A stretch of DNA of 64,000 nt from Noviherbaspirillum humi (GCF_900188095.1 NZ_FZOT01000003.1:248001-312000); one strand, 5' to 3'. Positions 34,683 to 46,343 are shown, counted from the stretch's first letter. Numbers and translations: made by a program. Notes: generated by a model from the letters alone, not told the origin.

Positions 34683-36887
34683 CTACCACTGCTTGCCGTA
34701 AAGGGCTTCGAAGCGCTGCGCCGACAGCGGCGCGCTGAAGAAGAAGCCCTGCGCCTCGTCGCAGCCATGCTCCTGCAGGAAGGCGAGCTGCTCCTGCGTT
34801 TCCACGCCCTCGGCCACCACCTTCTGATCCAGGTTGCGAGCCAGCTCGATGATGGTCGAGGTGATGGCGGCATCGTCGCGGTCATGTGGCAGGTCGCGGA
34901 TGAAGGAGCGGTCGATCTTCAGGGTGTCGGCCGAGAACAGCTTCAGCTTGGAGAGGCTGGATGAGCCGGTGCCGAAGTCGTCGATGGAGACGCCGACGCC
35001 GATGGCTTGCAGCTGGCGCATCAGCGTCACGCCATGCTCGAAGTTCTGCATGATGGTGGTTTCCGTGATTTCCAGGTCGAGGTAGGCCGGATTCAAGCCG
35101 GTGCTCTTGAGCGCCTGGCGCACCGTGGCGGCGAACTCGCTGCTGCGGAACTGTACCGCCGAGACGTTGACCGAGACCGGTACCGGCAGGTAGCCGGCAT
35201 TCTGCCAGGCCTTGTTCTGGCGGCAGGCTTCGTTCAGCACCCAGGTGCCGAGCGGCACGATCAGGCCGCTGTCCTCGGCGATCGGAATGAATTCGACCGG
35301 CGACAGCGGCGGACGGCCGTCCACCGGCTTCAACCTCACCAGCGCCTCGAAGCCGATCAGGCGCCGGCTCCTGACGCCGATCTTCGGCTGGTACTCCACG
35401 GTGAATCCGCCCTCTTCCAGCGCGATGCGAATCTGGCGCTCGACGGACGCGCGCCGCATCGCCTCATGGGTCATGGTCGGCGCATAGAACTGGAAATTGC
35501 GCTTGCCGAGCGACTTGGCGTAGTACATCGCCGCATCCGCATGCTCCATCAGCGCCGCCGGATCGCTGCCATCTTTCGGATACACCGCGATGCCGACGCT
35601 GGCGGACAGGAACATCTCGTCCTCGCTCACCACATAGGGCCGCTCCACCGTCTTGATGAGCTTGTCGGCGATGGCCGCGGCGTCGTCGGCGCTGCGGGTC
35701 TCGCTCAGCAGCACCACGAATTCGTCGCCGCCCAGCCTGGCCACGGTATCGATTTCGCGCACCATGGCTTGCAAGCGGGCGCTGATCTCCTTCAGCACCT
35801 GATCGCCGGCCTGGTGCCCATGAATGTCGTTGATCGGCTTGAAGCGGTCGAGGTCGATGAACAGCAGCGCGAAGTTGGTTGCGCGGCGCTCGGCGTTGCG
35901 GATGGCGGCGTTCATGCGTTCCTGCAGCAGCACCCGGTTCGGCAAGCCGGTGAGGGCATCGTAATGCGCAAGGCGCGCCGCCCGCTCCAGCGCTTCCAGG
36001 CGTTCGGTCTGCCGGATGGAGGCGAGGCGCTCCAGCTTCAGCAGCGCGCGCGCGCTCCAGCCGATCAGCACGGTGAAGATCAGCGCAATCACCATGGCTT
36101 CCAGCGCCAGCGCGCTGCGCAAATCCATCACCCCGACATCGCGGCCGGTCAGGATCAGCCAGCCGAACAGCACCGGCACCATCAGGCAGGCCGGCAGCAG
36201 GCGCCGGGCGGCGACGCCGGCATAACTCGGATTGGTGAAGTAAAACATGAAGCCATGGCGGGCGTTCACGAACAGCACGCCGAGATTGAGCAGCAGGAAG
36301 CAGGCGACGGTCGGAATGGAAATGCCGCCGTAGGCATCGAAGCGGTAGATCTCGACCAATCCATACGAATATGACACCGCCAGCGCCGACCAGGCGAGCA
36401 GCGAAACGGTGGCCAGCGCCAGCGGCCACTTCGCCGAGCGGTGGCTTTCCTTCAACAGGATCAGGGTGGCGGCCGTGACGAACATTCCAACCGCAGTGGG
36501 CAGCGCCATGCGCCCCGGATAGCGGCTGTTCGGTTCCAGCACGTCGCGGTACAGCAGCTGATCGATGCCCAGGGAGATGTCGAACAGATACTCCACCAGG
36601 GTGGCGCCGCTCAGCAGGAGCATCAGCACGCCGGCCAGCCAGGAGAGCTTGCCGGCAAGCTGCTTGTGGTGGCGATGGACGTGGAACCACAGGCAGGCGC
36701 TGCCCAGCATGAGGCCGGCGGCGGTGTTCACCTTCATCTGGAAGAAGCCGGGCTTGATCGTGATCAGCGACGGGATGTGCCAGACCCAGCCGGCGAGCAC
36801 GGCGCCGCAAATGGCGAAGACGGCTAGGCAGATCAGGCGCGTATAGCGGTAGTAGCGGTCGGGAGGCTGGAACAGATGGAAAGTCAT
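34683..36887 (-). CDS. Bifunctional GGDEF-EAL protein with multi-TM N-terminal sensor
   Basis: About 734 residues from ATG 36887 (ATG 36917 and 36950 are also in frame; none has a good Shine-Dalgarno). The N-terminal ~300 residues have about eight TM segments, like a MASE-type membrane sensor. The GGDEF domain has ARLGGDEFVVL intact with the sequence HYDALTGLPNR before it, and the EAL domain has FEALVRL, DDFGTGSSS and VVAEGVETQ. Both catalytic motifs are intact, so net activity cannot be predicted. It faces the small gene at 37042 head to head. Confidence 0.9.
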   Translation of the reverse strand: MTFHLFQPPDRYYRYTRLICLAVFAICGAVLAGWVWHIPSLITIKPGFFQMKVNTAAGLMLGSACLWFHVHRHHKQLAGKLSWLAGVLMLLLSGATLVEYLFDISLGIDQLLYRDVLEPNSRYPGRMALPTAVGMFVTAATLILLKESHRSAKWPLALATVSLLAWSALAVSYSYGLVEIYRFDAYGGISIPTVACFLLLNLGVLFVNARHGFMFYFTNPSYAGVAARRLLPACLMVPVLFGWLILTGRDVGVMDLRSALALEAMVIALIFTVLIGWSARALLKLERLASIRQTERLEALERAARLAHYDALTGLPNRVLLQERMNAAIRNAERRATNFALLFIDLDRFKPINDIHGHQAGDQVLKEISARLQAMVREIDTVARLGGDEFVVLLSETRSADDAAAIADKLIKTVERPYVVSEDEMFLSASVGIAVYPKDGSDPAALMEHADAAMYYAKSLGKRNFQFYAPTMTHEAMRRASVERQIRIALEEGGFTVEYQPKIGVRSRRLIGFEALVRLKPVDGRPPLSPVEFIPIAEDSGLIVPLGTWVLNEACRQNKAWQNAGYLPVPVSVNVSAVQFRSSEFAATVRQALKSTGLNPAYLDLEITETTIMQNFEHGVTLMRQLQAIGVGVSIDDFGTGSSSLSKLKLFSADTLKIDRSFIRDLPHDRDDAAITSTIIELARNLDQKVVAEGVETQEQLAFLQEHGCDEAQGFFFSAPLSAQRFEALYGKQW

Positions 36888-37041
36888 GTGCCGAATGAAG
36901 TTTCCATCTAGGATCATCCGCAGGGGTGCCGGGTTCCTGCTTTTTTTCATTCATTCACATCATGATGCCGGGACGCGCAAGGAACAGGCGCAGGCGAAAA
37001 CGCTCCAAGCGCATTCGAATCGACATCAAGGGAGAATCCAC

Positions 37042-37236
37042 ATGGCAACCGTTCGCCTGTCCACCAAAGAAGTCCAGGTCGACGACATCATTTATATGTT
37101 CGACGTGGTGCAGATCGCCGATGCCTTCGAGGCCTGCGTCGCCACTACCGATGCGGCGCATTGCGAGCTCAGCCACCGGCCGGTCGCCAAGCGGCCGGCC
37201 TCCGCCGAGTCTACCGAGGACGGCAGCCGGGAATGA
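37042..37236 (+). CDS. Small protein of unknown function, 64 residues
   Basis: Starts MATVRLSTKEVQVDDIIYMFDVVQIADAFEACVAT after AAGGGAGAATCCAC, a good Shine-Dalgarno. The remainder is polar with two Cys (ACVAT and HCELS). The start and codon pattern suggest a real gene. It lies between a minus-strand cyclic-di-GMP gene and a convergent manganese catalase. No known motif. Confidence 0.6.
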   Translation: MATVRLSTKEVQVDDIIYMFDVVQIADAFEACVATTDAAHCELSHRPVAKRPASAESTEDGSRE

Positions 37237-37269
37237 AAACGCTTGCGCCCCGGCCTCCGGCGGCGGCAA

Positions 37270-38181
37270 TCAATGCATGGTGCCGCGGCCGTCCTTGCCC
37301 ACCACGCTGTTGTTGGCCGCGCCGAGCTCGGCGCCGGTGGTCGGGTTCATGGCCGGATCGGACTGGGTGCGCATGGCCATCTGCTCCACCGCTTTCAGCT
37401 CATCCGGCGACATGTTTGCCGTGGCCAGGCCGGAGCCGCCGTCGGCCGCCATCATCTTCGACACGTCCTCCACGAACTGCCACTGGTCGCCTTCGTTCCA
37501 GGAGCCGCGCATGTCGCCGTCACCTTGAGACATATTGAAGTAGACGTTGGTGAAGCGCGGGTCGCCCGCCAGCTTGCCCGGCGGGAAGTTGGATTCGATC
37601 GAGTACAGCGCCTTCTCGAACGACTTCTGGTGAGCGATCTCGCGCGTCATCAGAAAGCCGAGCGCTTCCTTCACGCCCGGATCGTCGGTGAGGTTGATCA
37701 GGCGTTCGTAGACGATCTTCGCGCGCGCCTCGGCGGCGATGTTGGAACGCAGGTCGGCAGTGGGTTCGCCGATGCTGTCGATATAGCCGGCATTCCAGAG
37801 TTGGCCGCCGGAATTGACCAGCGCCGGGCCGCCGCCGTACAGCACCTGGGTGACGTGGCTGTCGTTGCCGGCGCCTTGCAGCGAACGGTACATCGCGGCT
37901 TCCTTTTCCACGCCTTCCGCCAGCTGCCCCTTGGCGCCCTTGTTCAGCATGGCGATGAGCGAGCCGATCACCTCCAGGTGGCTCAGCTCTTCGGTGGCGA
38001 TGTCGTAGAGCATGTCCTTGCGGCCGGGATCCTCCTCGGCCACCGCCTGGGTAAAGTAGCGCATGGCGGCGGCAAGCTCGCCCTGCGGTCCGCCGAACTG
38101 CTCCAGCAGGAGATTGGCCAGCCCGGGATTGGTGTCGCCTACGCGCACGGTGTACTGCAGGCGCTTGTTGTGCATGAACAT
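37270..38181 (-). CDS. Manganese (non-heme) catalase
   Basis: A 303-residue dimanganese catalase that breaks down hydrogen peroxide. The dinuclear Mn ligands are expected in QGELAAAMRYFTQ (Glu), ATEELSHLE (Glu and His), AEARAKIVYE (Glu) and EIAHQKSFEKAL (His), all present. The length and the C-terminal NMSxxG-type region fit the KatN family. The ATG at 38181 has GGAGTCATC before it. Divergent from a ZIP transporter gene, next to VIT and ferritin-like genes, which suggests a manganese/iron and oxidative-stress module. Confidence 0.92.
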   Translation of the reverse strand: MFMHNKRLQYTVRVGDTNPGLANLLLEQFGGPQGELAAAMRYFTQAVAEEDPGRKDMLYDIATEELSHLEVIGSLIAMLNKGAKGQLAEGVEKEAAMYRSLQGAGNDSHVTQVLYGGGPALVNSGGQLWNAGYIDSIGEPTADLRSNIAAEARAKIVYERLINLTDDPGVKEALGFLMTREIAHQKSFEKALYSIESNFPPGKLAGDPRFTNVYFNMSQGDGDMRGSWNEGDQWQFVEDVSKMMAADGGSGLATANMSPDELKAVEQMAMRTQSDPAMNPTTGAELGAANNSVVGKDGRGTMH

Positions 38182-38487
38182 GATGACTCCTTCTTGGTAA
38201 GACTCACGGAACAACACAAGAGCGGGCCTGTGGTGCAAGGTCCGTGCCGCCCCGGCGCGGCACGCCCGCATCGGGAATCCCGGCCCGCTTCCCGGGTCCG
38301 GGCGTGTGAAATCTGCACGGCGGCGTAAAAACTGCCCGGCATGGCGCAAGGCAAGGTTGTCGCGGACGAGGCTTCTTGCATCGATGAACGAAGCGGCTGA
38401 CAAGGCATCTACTGGGCTTGGGCGGCGCACATTCGCCGCGACACGCCGTCGACCCGTTTCCGTTCGGGCAGATGAAGGGATTGCTCC
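38182..38487. other. Divergent promoter region, 306 bp
   Basis: Shared between the manganese catalase gene (minus) and the ZIP transporter gene (plus). It contains a GC-rich inverted repeat near 38247-38266 (GTGCCGC/GCGGCAC) but no recognisable Fur, MntR or OxyR box could be read with confidence. Confidence 0.45.
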
Positions 38488-39408
38488 ATGGCCGACTTCC
38501 AGCCTTCCGATACCGCTTCCACCGTGCCTGGCGCACCGGTGCGGGCCTCATGGCAGCAGGCATTGCTGGCGCTGGGCATGTTCGCCCTGCTGGCGCTGCT
38601 GTTCTACGGCGGCAATCTATGGCTGATGCAGTACGACGAACGGGTGGCCATGGCCTTGCAGGGCGGCACCATGGCAGCCGGCGCCACCATGCTCGGCACC
38701 CTGCCGGTGCTGCTGTCGCAGCAGTTTTCGCAAAAAGTGTTCGACACCATGCTTGGCTTCGGCGCCGGCGTGATGCTGGCCGCCAGCGCCTTCTCCCTCA
38801 TCATTCCCGGCCTGGCGGCGGCGAAGTCGCTCGGCGCCGGTTCCTGGGGCGCCGGCCTGATCGTCGGCGCCGGAATCCTGTTGGGCGGCTTGCTGCTGTA
38901 CTCCATCGACGCCCTGCTGCCGCATGAGCATTTCATCAAGGGCGTGGAGGGAAGGCAGGCCAAGCGCCTCAAGCGCGCCTGGCTGTTCGTGTCGGCCATC
39001 ATCCTGCACAACCTCCCGGAGGGGCTGGCCATCGGCGTCGCCTTCGCCGGCACCAATGCCATCGGCGCGCAGGCCTTGGCCACCGGCATTTCGATACAGG
39101 ACGTGCCTGAAGGCATGGTGGTGGCAATGGCGCTTCGCAGCGTCGGCTACGGCCGCATGCTGTCGGTCGGCCTGGGCGCGGCATCCGGCCTGGTGGAACC
39201 GCTCGCGGCGGTGCTGGGCGCGAGCGTGATCGGCCTGTCGGCAGTGCTGTTGCCATGGGGACTGGCCTTCGCCGCCGGCGCGATGCTGTACGTGATCAGC
39301 CACGAGATCATTCCCGAGTCGCACCGCACCGGCCATGAAGCCTTCGCCACCGGCGGCCTGATGATCGGCTTCGTGCTGATGATGCTGCTCGACACCGCGC
39401 TGGGTTGA
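38488..39408 (+). CDS. ZIP family metal transporter
   Basis: A 306-residue membrane protein with about eight TM segments. The ZIP signature HNLPEGLAIGVAF in TM4 and IQDVPEGMVVAMAL in TM5 supply the metal-binding His and Glu residues. HEH in the cytoplasmic loop between TM3 and TM4 is a likely extra metal site. The family takes up Zn, Fe or Mn into the cytosol; which metal is not determined here. AAGGGATTGCTCC precedes the ATG. Its partner genes (manganese catalase, VIT, ferritin-like) suggest Mn or Fe. Confidence 0.9.
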   Translation: MADFQPSDTASTVPGAPVRASWQQALLALGMFALLALLFYGGNLWLMQYDERVAMALQGGTMAAGATMLGTLPVLLSQQFSQKVFDTMLGFGAGVMLAASAFSLIIPGLAAAKSLGAGSWGAGLIVGAGILLGGLLLYSIDALLPHEHFIKGVEGRQAKRLKRAWLFVSAIILHNLPEGLAIGVAFAGTNAIGAQALATGISIQDVPEGMVVAMALRSVGYGRMLSVGLGAASGLVEPLAAVLGASVIGLSAVLLPWGLAFAAGAMLYVISHEIIPESHRTGHEAFATGGLMIGFVLMMLLDTALG

Positions 39409-39430
39409 GCAACGAGCGCCGATGGAAGAC

Positions 39431-40126
39431 CTACACGAAGGTGCCGAACAGCTTGCCGACGCCCATGGTGACGACCATGGCCAGCACGCTCCAGAAGGTG
39501 ACGCGGGCCGCGCCGCCCACCCTGCTGGCGCCGCCGGCATGGGCCGACAAGCCGCCTAGCAGGGCCAGCGACAGCAGCGAGGCGATGAAGACGAAGGGGA
39601 TGAGATGCGCGCCCGGCGCCAGCGCCGCCACCAGCAGCGGCATGGCCGAGCCGATGGCGAAGCTGAGCGCGGAGGACAGCGCCGCCTGCAGCGGCCGGGC
39701 GCTCATGATGTCGTTGATGCCGAGTTCGTCGCGGGCATGGGCGCCGAGGGCGTCGTGCGCCATCAGCTGGGTGGCGACCTCGCGCGCCAGCGTGCCGTCG
39801 AGTCCGCGGGTGACGTAGATCGCCGCCAGCTCGCGGTGTTCGCTGGCGGGGTCGGTCTTCAGTTCTTCGTGTTCCTGCGCCAGCGCCGCCTTCTCGGTAT
39901 CGGCCTGGGAGTGCACCGACACGTATTCGCCGGTCGCCATCGACATCGCGCCGGCGACCAGGCCGGCGGTGCCCGCCAGCAGGATGCTCTGGTGCGAGGC
40001 ATTCGAGGCGGCGATGCCGAGGATCAGGCTGGCGGTGGAGACGATGCCATCGTTGGCGCCGAGCACCGCCGCCCTCAGCCAGCCGCTGTTCTGGATCTTG
40101 TGAGTTTCACGGTGCTTTCTGAACAT
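39431..40126 (-). CDS. VIT family (CCC1-like) iron/manganese transporter
   Basis: A 231-residue integral membrane protein. GWLRAAVLGANDGIVSTASLILG is the conserved TM1 block of the VIT1/CCC1 family, followed by ATGEYVSV (TM2) and a cytoplasmic loop rich in Glu and His (EHEELKTDPASEHRELAA) that is the metal-binding domain in the plant VIT1 structure. Five TM segments are predicted. It would move Fe(II) or Mn(II) out of the cytosol. It is immediately downstream of the ferritin-like gene on the same strand (28 bp gap), so they likely form an operon. Confidence 0.92.
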   Translation of the reverse strand: MFRKHRETHKIQNSGWLRAAVLGANDGIVSTASLILGIAASNASHQSILLAGTAGLVAGAMSMATGEYVSVHSQADTEKAALAQEHEELKTDPASEHRELAAIYVTRGLDGTLAREVATQLMAHDALGAHARDELGINDIMSARPLQAALSSALSFAIGSAMPLLVAALAPGAHLIPFVFIASLLSLALLGGLSAHAGGASRVGGAARVTFWSVLAMVVTMGVGKLFGTFV

Positions 40127-40154
40127 GGAAGGTCATCTGGAAATCCCGACAGAC

Positions 40155-40709
40155 CTAGTGTGCCATGCCTTCGCCATTCTTGCCGTCCAGCAGGTCGGAC
40201 AGTTCATCCGCATGCTCTTCCTCGACCGCCAGGATGTTTTCCATGATGCGGCGAGTGGTCGGGTCCTTGTCGCCGAAGTAGCGGATCATCTCGGTATAGC
40301 TTTCGATGGCCACGCGCTCGGCCACCAGGTCTTCCTTGATCATGTCGATCAGGTTCGCGCCTTCGATATATTCGGCATGGCTGCGCGTGCTCAGGCCTTC
40401 CGGCGAGAAATTCGGTTCGCCGCCGAGCTGGACGATGCGCTCCGCGATCATGTCGGCATGCTGCTGCTCCTCGTTCGAATGCTCAAGGAATTCATCGGCC
40501 ACCGCCTGTGAATGAATGCCCTTGGCCATGAAGTAGTGGCGGCGGTAGCGCAGGGTGCAGACCAGCTCGGTGGCCAGCGCCTCGTTGAGCAGCTTCAGCA
40601 CCGTTTCGCGGTCGGCGCCGTAGCTGGATGTGACGGCGCCTTCCTCGATGTGCTGGCGGGCGCGCGCGCGCAGGGTCTGGATGTCGCTCAAGAATCCGGT
40701 ATCGCTCAT
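40155..40709 (-). CDS. Ferritin-like (bacterioferritin-type) protein
   Basis: A 184-residue four-helix ferritin-fold protein. The diiron ligands are visible as ATELVCTLRYRRHYF (Glu), SNEEQQHADMIAERI (Glu and His), AIESYTEMIR (Glu) and VEEEHADELSDLL (Glu and His). No heme-ligand Met in the usual bacterioferritin position is obvious. The ATG at 40709 has GGAGAAATGC before it; an in-frame ATG at 40721 is possible. It is the first gene of a probable operon with the VIT transporter: storage protein and exporter of the same metal. Confidence 0.85.
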   Translation of the reverse strand: MSDTGFLSDIQTLRARARQHIEEGAVTSSYGADRETVLKLLNEALATELVCTLRYRRHYFMAKGIHSQAVADEFLEHSNEEQQHADMIAERIVQLGGEPNFSPEGLSTRSHAEYIEGANLIDMIKEDLVAERVAIESYTEMIRYFGDKDPTTRRIMENILAVEEEHADELSDLLDGKNGEGMAH

Positions 40710-40858
40710 GCATTTCTCCATCGGGTGAATTGATTTTGCTGGTTGCGGCTGGTTTTCTGTTGCCGCGATAACAATGCTTCGATAGACAGCATGGCAATTG
40801 GTTGCATGGCATGCGCGAAACCATGGGACAGTTCAACGACAGCGGCGCGCCGGAAAGG

Positions 40859-40891
40859 AAAAAGCCCTGCTCGACATCTGCCGAGCAGGGC
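40859..40891 (-). terminator. Intrinsic terminator downstream of maeB
   Basis: The 10-bp perfect stem GCCCTGCTCG/CGAGCAGGGC with an 8-base loop is followed on the minus strand by TTTTT. It is 26 bp after the maeB stop. Confidence 0.88.
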
Positions 40892-40917
40892 CTTGGCGCA
40901 GCGCCGCAGGGACCGAA

Positions 40918-43215
<2,298 letters not shown>

Positions 43216-43604
43216 GGCAGTCTTGGGCTGATTGACGGAGAAAGCGCCGAATGGCGGCAGGATTTATTTCAAGAGGTGGAATTGTGCACCAGAATGCGAA
43301 ATCATGGGAAAAACGGCATAAAAATTTGGCAGCTTTTCTTCAGAGCTATTGGCGCATTCGAATGAGATGCGCCGATGACACAGGGACGGTCACATAGTGA
43401 CAATAGTTCAACATCGGCGCGGAGGCCAGCCATGATGCAGGCGGAGACGACGCGGTTTCCCCCAAGTTATTTACGTCAAACCGAAAGCTTGGCAGGTTTC
43501 ATTCACGACAGTGATGACTGATAACACGACTTGAAATTGGGAATTGCCCGGCATCAGGCCTATCTTGGAAGTACAGAAACGAAACGTGAACAAGGAAAAA
43601 CGCC
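43216..43604. other. Intergenic region, 389 bp
   Basis: Divergent promoter region of maeB and the 59-residue gene at 43605. It contains a palindrome GTCAC-ATA-GTGAC at 43389-43401 that looks like an operator, and an AT-richer stretch around 43310-43350. No further gene was seen. Confidence 0.5.
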
Positions 43605-43784
43605 ATGACTACCTCTGCCATTCTCCACGCCTCCCCCAGCTTCGTCGCCGCCGCTTCGGCCAGGGTCGCCCGCTTCCTGGACGTGGTCGGCAAGTGCCTG
43701 CAGATGGCCCGCACCGTTCCCAGCGCTGCCCGCGCCAGCGAACAGCAGATGCGCCGCCTGCGCGCCATCGCCGACAGCCTGTAA
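43605..43784 (+). CDS. Small protein, 59 residues, unknown function
   Basis: An ATG after AACAAGGAAAAACGCC opens a 60-codon frame ending TAA at 43784. It begins MTTSAILHASPSFVAAASARVARF and ends basic, QMRRLRAIADSL. An intrinsic terminator follows 37 bp after the stop. A Shine-Dalgarno, a terminator and GC-rich third positions support real translation. The Ala-rich amphipathic helix suggests a regulator-like or membrane-peripheral small protein, but nothing is certain. Confidence 0.65.
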   Translation: MTTSAILHASPSFVAAASARVARFLDVVGKCLQMARTVPSAARASEQQMRRLRAIADSL

Positions 43785-43820
43785 TCCATCCCACGGCCGT
43801 GAGGCCGCGCCGGAAATGCA

Positions 43821-43850
43821 AACGCCAGCGTTCAGCTGGCGTTTTTGTTT
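43821..43850 (+). terminator. Intrinsic terminator after the 59-residue protein gene
   Basis: The stem AACGCCAGC/GCTGGCGTT, a 5-base loop, is followed by TTTTGTTTTT. Confidence 0.87.
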
Positions 43851-43885
43851 TTGAGCGGTGAATCCGGTCGCTCGCGGTCTTCCGG

Positions 43886-44173
43886 TCAGGGCAGGCGTAC
43901 CGTGCCCTGAATGGTCACCCCCGGCTGCACCACCACTGGAGGCGGCGGCGCGACATACACCGGCTGCGGGGCGTAGTAGACCGCCTCCGGCGCGCGGCAC
44001 TTGCGCTCTTCCTTGAACTCGCCATGCTTGCCGATCTTGCGCTCGACCTTGCAGTTGCCGTCCCAGTACTCTTCCTTGTATTTGTGGTGTCCATGCTTCC
44101 ATGAATCGGCGGCGGCAACGAGCGGCAGGGTTGCCAGCAGCGCGGGGAACAGCAGGAATGGGATTCGGGTCAT
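43886..44173 (-). CDS. Exported basic protein with proline-rich C-terminus
   Basis: A 95-residue protein with a signal peptide (cleavage near residue 21, ...LVAAADS). The mature part has two Cys (DGNCKVERK and ERKCRAPE) and is rich in Lys, Glu and His (HGHHKYKEEYW), then a Pro/Val stretch (YVAPPPPVVVQPG). It resembles small secreted proteins common in Oxalobacteraceae and Burkholderiaceae. Function unknown. GGAGCCCAC lies just before the ATG. Confidence 0.75.
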   Translation of the reverse strand: MTRIPFLLFPALLATLPLVAAADSWKHGHHKYKEEYWDGNCKVERKIGKHGEFKEERKCRAPEAVYYAPQPVYVAPPPPVVVQPGVTIQGTVRLP

Positions 44174-44304
44174 GTGGGCTCCTTGGGGATTTTTTGCCCA
44201 GCTTAACGGAGGCGCGCTTCCAGCACATCACTGAAGTGGAAAGAAGTGTAAGCGCATGTTTCCGACGGTGAAAATCCATGCCGTTGCGGCTGCGGACGGC
44301 ACGG

Positions 44305-45258
44305 TCATGGAGACTGGCTCGGCCGCCCGCCGCCCTTTCCCTTGTCCAGCGCGCCTGCCAGGAAATCGACGAAGGCCTTGACCCGCGTGGACGAGCGATG
44401 CTGCTGCGGATACACCGCGTAGATGTCGGCATCCGGCGAATCCAGTCCCGGCAGCACATGCACCAGGCGACCCTTCTCGAGATAGTGGATGACATCCCAC
44501 TCCGCCCTCAACAGGATGCCGCGCCCCTCCAGCGCCCAGTTGACGGCGACTCCGCCATCATTGGTGGTCAGGTTGCCGCGTACGCGAACATGGTGATCCC
44601 TCATCCCGCCCGAATTCTTCCCGCGATGCCGGCTGGCGGTGAAGCGCCACACGCCATACTCGTCGCCCTGCCGGATGCCGATGCAGTTGTGCTTCATCAG
44701 GTCCTGCGGCGTCTTCAGTTCGCCGTGCCGTCTCAGGTAGCCCGGCGTGGCGCACAGGATGCGGCGGTTATGGGCGAGGAATCTGGCGATCATGCGCGCA
44801 TCCGGCGGCGGACCGAAGCGGATGCAGACGTCGTAGGCATCGTCGGAAAGCGGCGGCGGCGTCACCGACAGCTGCAGCTGGACATCGACCTCCGGATAGC
44901 GATCCACGAACTTCGATACCAGCGGCGCGATGTGGCTGCGGCCGAAGCCCAACGTCGCATTCACCCGCAGCAACCCTTTCGGCTTTTGCGTCACGCCCCA
45001 CAGCAGGTCCTCGAGATCCCCGATGTCGAGCAGGATCTTCCGTGCCCGCTCCAGATAGGTTTCGCCTTCCTGCGTCAGGCTCATGCGGCGCGTGGTGCGA
45101 TTGATCAGCATGAGCCCCAGCCGCGCTTCCATCTGCGACAGGCGCTTGCTGACGGCGGCGGTGGTGAGCCCGAGTTCGCGCGCCGCCGCAGCCAGGCTGC
45201 CGGCGGCCACCAGCGTAGAGAAGAAGCTGAAATCGGCGGGATTGATGGCGCTGCTCAT
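44305..45258 (-). CDS. LysR-type regulator, likely controlling tartrate utilisation
   Basis: A 317-residue LysR protein. The HTH region is FSFFSTLVAAGSLAAAARELG and TTAAVSKRLSQMEARLG. The effector domain runs from about residue 95 to 300. The start at 45258 is the first ATG; a TTG at 45270 is also in frame. It is divergent from the Bug-type binding protein and ttdAB, 101 bp away, just as ttdR lies beside ttdAB in E. coli. It is therefore probably the tartrate-responsive activator; this rests on context, not on a match to TtdR. Confidence 0.87.
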   Translation of the reverse strand: MSSAINPADFSFFSTLVAAGSLAAAARELGLTTAAVSKRLSQMEARLGLMLINRTTRRMSLTQEGETYLERARKILLDIGDLEDLLWGVTQKPKGLLRVNATLGFGRSHIAPLVSKFVDRYPEVDVQLQLSVTPPPLSDDAYDVCIRFGPPPDARMIARFLAHNRRILCATPGYLRRHGELKTPQDLMKHNCIGIRQGDEYGVWRFTASRHRGKNSGGMRDHHVRVRGNLTTNDGGVAVNWALEGRGILLRAEWDVIHYLEKGRLVHVLPGLDSPDADIYAVYPQQHRSSTRVKAFVDFLAGALDKGKGGGRPSQSP

Positions 45259-45359
45259 TGTTAACTTCAATTCAAGGGTGGTTTTATTTTATACCCGAGC
45301 ATTCAATTCTCATCAACCTAGAATCTCCTCCATCGACACCCAGCACAGAGGAGACCACC

Positions 45360-46343
45360 ATGAAGTCGCAGCGTCGTTTCGGCAAGGTGTTAAAGGCCTT
45401 GGCGCCAGCCTGTTTGCTGAGTATGGCTGGAGTTTGCGCGGCTCAGCCCTGGCCGGCCAAGCCGGTCACGATCGTCGTGCCATTTCCCGCCGGCGGCACC
45501 ACCGACGTGCTGGCCCGGGCGGTGGCGACCAAGCTGTCTCCCGTCATCGGCCAGTCGGTCATCGTCGACAACCGGCCCGGCGCCGGCTCCACCCTCGGCG
45601 CGGCGCTCGTGGCCAAGGCCGCGCCGGACGGCCACACGCTGCTGATGGGCGCGGTGCATCACACCATCGCCACCAGCGTCTATAAAAAGCTGCCCTATGA
45701 CTTCCAGAAAGACTTCGCCCCGATCACGACGGTAGCCATCGTGCCCAATGTGCTGGTGGTGTCCTCCGCCAAGCCCTACAAGGCCGTCGCCGACCTCGTG
45801 GCCGACGCGAAAACCAAGCCGGAAAAGCTGAGCTACGGCTCCAACGGCAGCGGCACGGCGCAGCATCTGATCGGCACGCAATTCCAGATGGCCAGCGGCA
45901 CCGCTCTGCTTCACGTCCCCTACAAGGGCAGCGCGCCGCTGGCCACCGATCTGCTCGGCGGCCAGGTCGACATGTCGTTCGATACGATCACGCCGGTGCT
46001 GCCCTTCATCAGGGACGGCAAGCTGAAGCCGCTCGCCGTTACCACCGCCAAGCGCTCCTCGGTGCTGCCGGACGTGCCCACCATGCAGGAAGCCGGCATC
46101 AGCAGCCTGGCGATCGGCACCTGGTTCGGGCTGCTCGCGCCGGCCGCCACGCCCGCAACGGTCACGGCCAGGCTCAATGCCGAAATCGTCAGGATCATCA
46201 ACACGCCCGAATTCAGGAAGCAAATGATGGACATCGGCGCCGAGCCGGTCGGCAACAGCCAGGCCGACATGGTCAGGCAGATCAGGGAAGAAACTGAAAA
46301 ATTCGCCGGCCTCGTCAAGGCCGGCAAAGTGACCGTTGAATAA
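45360..46343 (+). CDS. Bug-type tripartite tricarboxylate transporter solute-binding protein
   Basis: A 327-residue periplasmic binding protein. The signal peptide ends near CAAQ (about residue 28). The Bug/TctC motifs are [22 protein letters not shown] and [19 protein letters not shown], and the C-terminal [21 protein letters not shown] block. These proteins bind carboxylates such as tartrate or citrate; no TctA/TctB membrane genes are adjacent, which is common in Burkholderiales. AGAGGAGACCACC precedes the ATG. It is the first gene of an operon with ttdA and ttdB (13-bp gap), so the ligand is likely a dicarboxylate, possibly tartrate. Confidence 0.92.
   Translation: MKSQRRFGKVLKALAPACLLSMAGVCAAQPWPAKPVTIVVPFPAGGTTDVLARAVATKLSPVIGQSVIVDNRPGAGSTLGAALVAKAAPDGHTLLMGAVHHTIATSVYKKLPYDFQKDFAPITTVAIVPNVLVVSSAKPYKAVADLVADAKTKPEKLSYGSNGSGTAQHLIGTQFQMASGTALLHVPYKGSAPLATDLLGGQVDMSFDTITPVLPFIRDGKLKPLAVTTAKRSSVLPDVPTMQEAGISSLAIGTWFGLLAPAATPATVTARLNAEIVRIINTPEFRKQMMDIGAEPVGNSQADMVRQIREETEKFAGLVKAGKVTVE

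Noticed and set aside
34683-36887. Degenerate GGDEF or EAL domain
   Set aside because: Both GGDEF and EAL motifs and their neighbours are intact.
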